A stretch of 20,494 nucleotides of DNA, taken from CAZNMF01 sp035547155 (GTDB lineage Bacteria; Acidobacteriota; Vicinamibacteria; Vicinamibacterales; SCN-69-37). The DNA lies in assembly GCA_035547155.1 (NCBI GenBank), contig DASZVJ010000164.1, positions 1 through 20,494 on the forward strand, written 5' to 3'. This document shows positions 14,811 to 20,494 of the stretch, piece by piece; the stretch's first letter is position 1; the number at the start of each line of letters is the position of its first letter. Below the pieces are notes generated by a model. It did not search any database and had not been told where the DNA came from. It was given only the letters and a program-made list of their open reading frames with translations. A program made the translations under genes and the position numbers.

Positions 14811-15239
14811 AGGGTCTCCACCTCGACTGCACCGGCCACGAGATGTCGCGGCGTGCGGGCGAGTCGTCCATCCGGACATTCACCTTCCAAGTCGTTGCGC
14901 GCACTCGATTCATGCGTGATCGACGACATGAGCGCCGCTCGACGGCACGCGAGAAACAGGCAAGGCCGATGCCGGACGTGAGGGGATCTCAGCGGGTCAT
15001 CGCACGTCGGCCGCGCAACCGACGACGCGACCGATCGTCACGTGGTACGTCGTGTGCAGCTTGACGAGGCCGCACGCCGGCGATCGCGTTTTTCCGGCGT
15101 GATTGACGGCACGACGCGTGCTCAGGCTGCGACAGATCGTGGCGGCGGCGCGGCGTGAGGGCGTGGTCCTCGACCCGTCGTGAGCGAATGACACGGCAGG
15201 CCGGACACGCGGTGTGACGCACGAAAGGACAGGGCTCTC
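14811..15239. other. 429-base interval without a convincing gene
   Basis: Several short open frames exist on both strands, but none has a recognisable protein or ribosome binding site. The interval holds the upstream signals of two divergent genes and one clear hairpin (15073-15101). It also has a 15-base match, inverted, to the segment after the flavoprotein gene (15114-15128 against 9191-9205). A decayed gene or a small RNA cannot be excluded. Confidence 0.4.
15073..15101. repeat. Perfect eight-base inverted repeat with a T-rich loop
   Basis: CACGCCGG (15073-15080) and CCGGCGTG (15094-15101) are exact reverse complements around a 13-base loop ending in five T. It lies in the long interval upstream of the outer-membrane barrel gene, 138 bases before its ATG. 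Role unknown; it may be an RNA stem or a regulator site. Confidence 0.4.
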
Positions 15240-16004
15240 ATGCGAATCGATCGCACGTCTCTCGCTCGAACGCTCATGGCGCTGACACTCGTGTTCGCGG
15301 CGGCCGCAATCGCGCGTGCGCAGAGCGCGCAGAGTCAGGCGGATCATCCTCGATGGGCGCTGGATCTCGGCGCCGGCATCAGCCCCAGCATCAACGGCAA
15401 CGTGAACTCCGGCGCGATCGGCGTGCTGCAGGATCAGGCCGTCGTCTTCCTGCCGAACTCCTATGGCGACGTCTACGGCACCGGCATCGATCTCCGGGTC
15501 GGCGGCGGATACATGCTCAACGATCTATCGGAAGTGCGCGGCGTGTTCGTCTATCAATCAGCCGACGCGAATCTCGTGCGCATGGGCGACATCGGCTCGT
15601 CGAGCCTGTATGCGCAGTACTCCGACTACAAGAGCCTCGGCCTCGATCTCGGCTTCCGGCGCTACTTCCCGGTCTCCAACGAGAACGTCCGCTTCTACGG
15701 CGAAGCCTCGATCGGCGCCGCGTTCATCGATCGCATCAACGTGCAACTGGCGGCGCCGGCGGCCAACACGATCATCAACAGCACGGACTTCTACGATCGC
15801 ACCGCGGCGTTCACGTGGAGCGTCAACGTCGGCGCGCTGTTCAAGGTGGCCGACAACGTCGCGCTCAACGCGCAGCTCGGCCTGCGGCACGTCGGCGGGC
15901 TCGCCCAGGTGGATCAGCTCGTGGGATCGGGGCTCGACGACATCAACAACGACACGGCGCGGCTCACGTTTCCGATCGTGATCGGCGTGCGCTTCGGGTT
16001 CTGA
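15240..16004 (+). CDS. Outer-membrane beta-barrel protein
   Basis: A 254-residue secreted protein. The signal peptide ends IARAQS (about residues 1-27). The mature part is made of alternating beta-strands with aromatic girdle residues, for example WALDLGAGISP, GIDLRVGGGYML, VRGVFVYQSA, LGLDLGFRRYFP, VRFYGEASIGAAF and WSVNVGALFKV. It ends in VIGVRFGF, whose terminal Phe is the BAM recognition signal. Size fits the OmpA/OmpW-like small barrel proteins, eight to ten strands. AGGG lies five bases before the ATG, with AAAGGA a little further up. No substrate is apparent; a structural or small-porin role is likely. It stands alone and converges with the AhpD-like gene. Confidence 0.82.
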   Translation: MRIDRTSLARTLMALTLVFAAAAIARAQSAQSQADHPRWALDLGAGISPSINGNVNSGAIGVLQDQAVVFLPNSYGDVYGTGIDLRVGGGYMLNDLSEVRGVFVYQSADANLVRMGDIGSSSLYAQYSDYKSLGLDLGFRRYFPVSNENVRFYGEASIGAAFIDRINVQLAAPAANTIINSTDFYDRTAAFTWSVNVGALFKVADNVALNAQLGLRHVGGLAQVDQLVGSGLDDINNDTARLTFPIVIGVRFGF

Positions 16005-16053
16005 AACGGCGCGCGCGGTACGGCGGCGATCGGTCGACGGTGCGACGGCGAGA

Positions 16054-16527
16054 TCAGCCCGCCTGGTTCGTCCGGCGCGGCTGATACGTGCCGACCGGAA
16101 ATCGCAGCGCGACGGCGAGGCGATTCCATCCGTTGATCGCGATGATCGCGAACGTCAGCGCGACGAGCTCCGGCTCGTCGAAGTGCTGGCGCACGCGTGC
16201 GGCGACCTCGTCGGGCACGTGCGTCTCGCCGACGCGTGTCACCGCCTCCGTCCATTCCAGGGCGGCGCGCTCGCGGCCGGTGAAGAATGGCGTCTCCTGC
16301 CACGCGTCGAGCGTGTAGAGCCGCTGCTCGGTCTCGCCTGCCGCGCGCGCGTCCTTCGAGTGCATGTCGAGGCAGTAGGCGCAGCCGTTGATCTGCGACG
16401 CGCGCATCTTGACCAGCTCGAGCAGCGCGTGCTCCAACCCGCTGTCATTGACGGCCTGCTGCAGTGCGCGCATCGCCTGGTACAGCGGCGTGCCCACCTG
16501 TTTCGCGATATCGACCCGTGGTTGCAT
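16054..16527 (-). CDS. AhpD-like carboxymuconolactone decarboxylase family protein
   Basis: A 157-residue cytoplasmic protein of the AhpD/CMD fold. The motif INGCAYCLDMHSKDARAAGE carries the redox pair C49 and C52 and the conserved H56, as in alkylhydroperoxidase-type members. LLELVKMRAS precedes it and ALEWTEAVT follows. The frame is open far upstream through unrelated sequence. ATG 16527 is chosen because AGGAAG lies nine bases before it; an ATG nine codons earlier would overlap that site. No AhpC or lipoyl partner gene is nearby. It is 71 bases downstream of the glycosidase on the same strand and probably shares its transcript. A role in peroxide or aldehyde detoxification is inferred. Confidence 0.88.
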   Translation of the reverse strand: MQPRVDIAKQVGTPLYQAMRALQQAVNDSGLEHALLELVKMRASQINGCAYCLDMHSKDARAAGETEQRLYTLDAWQETPFFTGRERAALEWTEAVTRVGETHVPDEVAARVRQHFDEPELVALTFAIIAINGWNRLAVALRFPVGTYQPRRTNQAG

Positions 16528-16598
16528 GTCGTCGTGCTTCCTTTCCAAAAGCATCCCTGCCGTCGCGGGGCGGACGAACCTGACGCGGAGAAACTGCG

Positions 16599-19301
16599 TT
16601 ACGGTCCGACCTTCACCGTCACCACGTCCGTTTTCAGGCCGTCCGCGGTGGCCGTGACGCGGATGGTGCCCGTCGCGCCGCGGTTCGCGCGCACGACGAC
16701 GAGCGCAAGCCCGTTGAACGCGTCGCGCGAGGGCGACAGGAACGACTCGACGCTCGTGGGATCGCCGTTGTCGGTCGCCACGAGGTGCCCCGGGCCATCG
16801 ACCGTGAATGTCAGACGATTGTGCGAGCGCGGGACAGTCAATCCCTTCGCATCTTCGATCGACGCGGTGATGAAGACGAGATCGACGCCGTCGCCATGAA
16901 TCGCCGCGCGATCGGCGGACAGCCCTACGCGCGCCGCCGGCCCAGTCGTCTTTACCTCGTCGGTGGCCCAGCGCCGGCCGTTCTTGTACGTCACGACGCG
17001 CAACGTCCCGGGCTCGTAGATCACGTCGTCCCATCGCAGGCGGAAGTCGTCGGGACCGCGCGTCTTGCGGCCGAGCGATTTGCCGTTCAGGAACAGCTCG
17101 CCTTCGTCACCAGACGTGTAGACGTGCACCGGCGTGGGCACCGGCGCGCCGTTCGCATCTTTCAGGCCGACGCGCTCCGGCCAGTTCCAGTGCGGCAGGA
17201 TGTGCGCCATTTTCAGATCCGGCCGCCAATGCGCCTGATAGAGATAGAACCGATCTTTCTTGAAGCCGGCGAGATCGATGGTGCCGAAGTACGAGCTGCG
17301 CGACGCGTCGAACGGCGTCGGCTCGCCGAGATAGTCGAAGCCCGTCCACACGAACTCGCCGCCGACGTACGGAAAGCGCGCCTGCGACTGGAACTCCTTG
17401 TCGGGCGAGTAGGACCACGGCGCGGAGTACAGATCGTACGAGCTCAGCTGCCGGCGGGCGACGTCTTCACCGGCGGTCGCGCTGGCCGGCACGCCGAATC
17501 CGCTGGCGACCGGAAACGTGTACTCGCCGCGGCTGCTGATCGTCGACGCCGTCTCGCTGCCGTAGATGAACGTGTTCGGAAACTGCTGGTGAAAGACGGG
17601 ATACTGCGGCGGCCCGCCGCGGACGCCCGTGCCCTGGTAGTTGAGGCCGATGACGTCCACGCCCGTGGGAAACGTGCTCGCCGCACGCGCGCTGTTCATC
17701 GCGCTCGTCGTCGGACGCGTGGGATCTTCGTCGTGCGCGATGCCGGTCAGCATCGCCGCGACGGCCGTGCCGGCGTCGCCGCGATTCTGCTCGCCGACCT
17801 CGTTCCCGACGCTCCACATCACGACGGACGGATGATTGCGATCGCGCCGGATCAACGCGCGCAGATCCTGCTCGTGCCAGTCGTCGAAGAGCAGGTGGTA
17901 GTCCAACGGCCGTTTCTGCAACTGCCACTGATCGAACGCCTCGTCGAGCACGAGCAGCCCCTTCTCGTCTGCGTACTCGAGCAGCTCTGGTGCCGGCGGG
18001 TTGTGGCTGGTGCGAATCGCGTTGACGCCCATGTCGATGAGCATGTCGAGCTGCCGCTCGAGCGCACGATCGCTCAAGGCCGCGCCGAGTGCTCCGAGGT
18101 CGTGGTGCATGCAGACGCCCTGGAAGTCGAGCGGCTCACCGTTGATCGAGAAGCCGTCATTTGCGTCGAACTTGATCGTGCGAATCCCGAACGGTGTCTC
18201 GTACCGATCGAGAACGACGCCGTCGCGCGTGACCGTCGTGACGAGGGCGTAGCGATTCGGCGTCTGCCGAGGCGGCGGTCCCCACAGACGCGGGTGCGCG
18301 ACAGCCGCATCCTGCTCCATGACCGCGCTCGATCCATGCGGCACGCGGATCGACGACGCCGCCGTCGTCGCCACCGCGGCACCGGCATGTGCACCGTGCG
18401 CGTCGAGCGGCACGATCTCGCTGGACACCGTGACGGTGGCGTCTTCGGCGGAATCGTTGTCGACCGCGATACGCGTCGAGACCGTTGCCGACTCGGCCGA
18501 GACCGACGGCGTCGTCACGTACGTGCCCCATTCGCCGACGTGAATCGGGGCCGCCTTGACGAGCCACACGTGCCGATAGATGCCGCCGCCTGGATACCAT
18601 CGCGACGCGTCTTCAGGGTTGTCGAGGCGAATCGCCACGACGTTGCGGCCGCCCGGCTTCAGGTACGGCGTCAGGTCCACGCGCCACGACGCGTAGCCGT
18701 ACGGCCAGCCGCCGGCGAACTCGCCGTTGATCCACACGGCGGCGTACGACATCGCGCCGTCGACGTCGAGGAAGATCGATCGGCCGGCGTCCGACGCGGG
18801 AATGTCGAGCGTTTTCCGGTACCAGCCAACGCCATAGAACGGCAAGCGTCCTCTCGCGCCGCTGCCGGTTGTGGAAAACGATCCTTCCACGCCCCAGTCG
18901 TGTGGGAGGTCGAGCGTGCGCCACTCGCGATCGTCGAAATCCGGCTGCGCGTACGGCAGATCCGCACCAAGCCGGCCCTCGGGACGTGCCCGGCGCCGCG
19001 TCGCGTCCTTGACGAACGCGTTGCTCGTCGGCAGCAGCCACGGCAAGAGCGTCGATGAGGAAAGTGTCGCGCCTGGCGCGTCGCCTTTCTGGAAGCGCCA
19101 GGCCCGATCGATCAACAGACGCTCGCGTCCGGCCGGCATCTGGCGCGTCGCGCTGCCGGCCGGCAGTCTCGCCGGCGCCAGCAGCGCGACGAGTGCGACC
19201 GTGATGACCGCGGCAGCGACGTGCTCGAGCCAGCGGCGCCCGCGCCGCATCTTCATGGATGGTGCCGCGGCATACGGATGCGGCGAACGCGTTTTCGTCA
19301 T
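16599..19301 (-). CDS. Glycoside hydrolase family 2 enzyme (beta-galactosidase type), exported
   Basis: A 900-residue enzyme. A basic start and a hydrophobic helix near 26-44 form a signal peptide or anchor. Residues about 60-260 are the sugar-binding jelly roll (LDLPHDWGVEGSF; YRKTLDIP; WINGEFAGGWPYGY; RLDNPEDASRWYPGGGIYRHVWL), followed by an immunoglobulin-like domain. The TIM barrel has INAIRTSHNPPAPELLEYAD, LVLDEAFDQW, NHPSVVMWSVGNEVGEQ with acid/base E501, and FIYGSETASTISSRGE with nucleophile E583. FVWTGFDYLGEPTPFD completes the barrel. C-terminal DUF4982-like and invasin/Ig-like domains end the chain (VHVYTSGDEGELFLNGKSLG; GDGVDLVFITASIEDAKG). Substrate is probably a beta-galactoside or related plant or host glycan. 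GAGG stands five bases before ATG 19301. Confidence 0.93.
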   Translation of the reverse strand: MTKTRSPHPYAAAPSMKMRRGRRWLEHVAAAVITVALVALLAPARLPAGSATRQMPAGRERLLIDRAWRFQKGDAPGATLSSSTLLPWLLPTSNAFVKDATRRRARPEGRLGADLPYAQPDFDDREWRTLDLPHDWGVEGSFSTTGSGARGRLPFYGVGWYRKTLDIPASDAGRSIFLDVDGAMSYAAVWINGEFAGGWPYGYASWRVDLTPYLKPGGRNVVAIRLDNPEDASRWYPGGGIYRHVWLVKAAPIHVGEWGTYVTTPSVSAESATVSTRIAVDNDSAEDATVTVSSEIVPLDAHGAHAGAAVATTAASSIRVPHGSSAVMEQDAAVAHPRLWGPPPRQTPNRYALVTTVTRDGVVLDRYETPFGIRTIKFDANDGFSINGEPLDFQGVCMHHDLGALGAALSDRALERQLDMLIDMGVNAIRTSHNPPAPELLEYADEKGLLVLDEAFDQWQLQKRPLDYHLLFDDWHEQDLRALIRRDRNHPSVVMWSVGNEVGEQNRGDAGTAVAAMLTGIAHDEDPTRPTTSAMNSARAASTFPTGVDVIGLNYQGTGVRGGPPQYPVFHQQFPNTFIYGSETASTISSRGEYTFPVASGFGVPASATAGEDVARRQLSSYDLYSAPWSYSPDKEFQSQARFPYVGGEFVWTGFDYLGEPTPFDASRSSYFGTIDLAGFKKDRFYLYQAHWRPDLKMAHILPHWNWPERVGLKDANGAPVPTPVHVYTSGDEGELFLNGKSLGRKTRGPDDFRLRWDDVIYEPGTLRVVTYKNGRRWATDEVKTTGPAARVGLSADRAAIHGDGVDLVFITASIEDAKGLTVPRSHNRLTFTVDGPGHLVATDNGDPTSVESFLSPSRDAFNGLALVVVRANRGATGTIRVTATADGLKTDVVTVKVGP

Positions 19302-19392
19302 GCGCTCCTCGATGGCTGTCGCGTCGCGTCCGGCAGGGACGCAATGTGAGAACGAGGCTGAACGCTATCGCCGGCGGCGCGGACGGTCAAGC

Positions 19393-19679
19393 ACGGGCGT
19401 CGGGATGGCATTCGCTATCGGCGGCATCGCGCTGGTGCTCGCGACCGTCGGCACGTTCGGTGTGTTCGCGTTCATGGTCGCCGAACGCACGCGCGAGATC
19501 GGCGTGCGCAGTCGCTCGGCACGATCCTGCGCACCCGGTTGTCGGGCGTCAGCGCGCGCGATCCGATCGTCTACGTCGCCGTGCTCGTGGTGCTTGGCCT
19601 CGCCGGCTGTCTCGCGATGCTCGGTCCGGCGAGGCGCGCGTTGCGCGTCGACCCCGCCGTCACGCTGCGGCAGGAGTGA
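19393..19679 (+). pseudogene. MacB/FtsX-type ABC permease C-terminal relic
   Basis: The frame read from about 19393 encodes GIALVLATVGTFGVFAF and MVAERTREIGVR, the last-but-two membrane helix and following loop of MacB/FtsX-like permeases. After 19509 the frame is lost. Two bases out of phase, 19512-19679 encodes LSGVSARDPIVYVAVLVVLG and GPARRALRVDPAVTLRQE followed by TGA, the normal permease C-terminus. The intervening segment of about 30 residues is missing, and everything upstream is absent. This is a decayed copy of an acidobacterial orphan-type permease, with both a truncation and an internal frameshifting deletion. It cannot make a working transporter. Confidence 0.82.
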
Positions 19680-19694
19680 GTACCGGCGGATCCG

Positions 19695-20494
19695 CTACGG
19701 CAGCATGCCGGCCATCGCGGCACGATCGAATTGCCAGACCGATCCGGCTTTCACCATCCGGACGCGTGACAGGCCCATCATGCCCGGGAACGTCTCGCCT
19801 TCGACGTCGAGCATCGCGCTGTCGCCGGACAGCACGCCACGCGCGACGACGCGCTTCTGCTTCGGGATCCACGCGTCGACGAGATCGGCGACGTCCGACG
19901 CGTTCTCCTGCGGCGTGTTGTAGCTCTTGTCGAAGATCTGCAGCGCCGCAGGAGACGACGCGGCGCGGATCGCGTTCCAGTTCTTCGCGGCCACCGCGGC
20001 GAAAAAGGCGAGCAGCGCTTTGCCAGGATCGCCGCCGCCCGCAGGGAGCACTGCGCCCGCCGGAGGCGACGGCACGTCGACGGCGAAACGTAAATCAACC
20101 GTGTACGTCGTGCCGTCCATCGTCTTGATCGGCGCCGTCGAATAGAGGCGGCCATCGAGCCGCGCCGCCGATCGCGTCGTCCACGTGACGTGCAACGCGC
20201 CGCTCGTGTCGTCGATGAACTGCGTCATCGTCTTCGAGAACGTCGCGTTCATCCCGACGGCGCCATCCGCACCCACCCACAGCAGGACGTAGTTCCGGTC
20301 CTTGATCGCGTCGTCGTTGATCGCCGTCATGTGCGGATCGAACGCCGCCTGAATCGCGGCCGCGTCGACCACGGCGTCGGTGAGAAGGACTTCGGTCCGG
20401 GACTCGCGCGCGTTCCGGCGATCGCGCGTGAGATACGCGACCGCGTGCGTCGGCGCGATCCTGCCCAGCTTGGTGACGGTGGAGGCGCCGGACA
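19695..20494 (-). CDS. Uncharacterised protein, partial at the right window edge
   Basis: The frame is open from the right window edge to a TAG-type end at 19695, giving at least 266 residues; the true start is outside. A GTG at 20372 is only an internal codon of the longer frame. The visible N-terminal part has mixed alpha/beta sequence (YVLLWVGADGAVGMNATFS; TYTVDLRFAVDV). A Pro/Gly/Ala linker (SPPAGAVLPAGGGDPG) separates it from a C-terminal part with KALLAFFAAVAAKNWNAIR and later RMVKAGSVWQFDR. That last region resembles the NTF2-like/DUF4878 fold found in many small exported proteins. No catalytic motif is recognised, and no named family can be given. Its 3' end lies 15 bases from the permease relic. 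Confidence 0.68.
   Translation of the reverse strand, partial: SGASTVTKLGRIAPTHAVAYLTRDRRNARESRTEVLLTDAVVDAAAIQAAFDPHMTAINDDAIKDRNYVLLWVGADGAVGMNATFSKTMTQFIDDTSGALHVTWTTRSAARLDGRLYSTAPIKTMDGTTYTVDLRFAVDVPSPPAGAVLPAGGGDPGKALLAFFAAVAAKNWNAIRAASSPAALQIFDKSYNTPQENASDVADLVDAWIPKQKRVVARGVLSGDSAMLDVEGETFPGMMGLSRVRMVKAGSVWQFDRAAMAGMLP

Noticed and set aside
16528..17034. Extension of the AhpD-like frame upstream to 17034
   Set aside because: This part is opposite-frame sequence of the glycosidase gene end and has no AhpD similarity.
16785..19058. A 757-codon plus-strand frame opposite the glycosidase
   Set aside because: Low-complexity Arg-rich translation with no motif; the minus strand encodes an unmistakable GH2 enzyme.
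19384..19923. The plus-strand frame running past 19510 as one protein
   Set aside because: Beyond 19509 it is in the wrong phase; the true permease C-terminus is read two bases out of phase up to 19679.
1..20494. CRISPR arrays, prophage genes, toxin-antitoxin pairs, rRNA
   Set aside because: No regularly spaced repeats, structural phage genes, small toxin pairs or rRNA-like sequence were found on either strand.

Overview
The window is about 20.5 kb of GC-rich, densely coding bacterial chromosome. Several things point to Acidobacteriota, most likely Vicinamibacteria. There is a large Oar-type TonB-dependent receptor with an N-terminal carboxypeptidase-regulatory domain. There is a decayed MacB/FtsX-type permease of the kind those genomes carry in many copies. 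There is also a mix of CehA/McbA-type PHP hydrolase, GH2 glycosidase and small outer-membrane barrel genes. This placement is an inference from gene content; no rRNA or other marker gene is present.

Left part (1-2332): an ArsR-family repressor and a partial SRPBCC/AHSA1 gene form a translationally coupled minus-strand pair. Their promoter carries an imbedded operator and looks leaderless. A class I/II PLP aminotransferase runs the other way. After it come 465 bases without a standard gene. They hold the 5' half of a tRNA-Ser(GCU) gene fused to a short broken reading frame, which looks like the scar of a mobile-element junction.

Middle part (2333-12363): the 1091-residue receptor is followed by a palindromic hairpin and a secreted PHP-domain hydrolase. 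Next is a divergent pair, an ICMT-like membrane methyltransferase and a geranylgeranyl-reductase-type flavoprotein. They share a very short promoter region that also holds a 25-codon ORF overlapping the flavoprotein start. Then comes a minus-strand operon of three cell-envelope genes: a polytopic membrane protein, a signal-peptide protein with three membrane helices, and a secreted PI-PLC-like phosphodiesterase.

Right part (12364-20494): an acyl-CoA-dehydrogenase-fold flavoprotein lies downstream of an 11-bp perfect inverted repeat and converges on a HAD-family lipoprotein. A small outer-membrane beta-barrel gene is followed by a minus-strand pair, a GH2 beta-galactosidase-type enzyme and an AhpD-like carboxymuconolactone decarboxylase family protein. 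A MacB/FtsX permease pseudogene and a partial uncharacterised gene close the window.

I see no phage, CRISPR, biosynthetic cluster or defence island. The most unusual items are the tRNA-Ser half-gene junction, the leader ORF at the divergent methyltransferase/flavoprotein promoter, the three-gene phosphodiesterase operon with its out-of-frame overlap, the long inverted repeat upstream of the dehydrogenase-like gene, and the permease relic.
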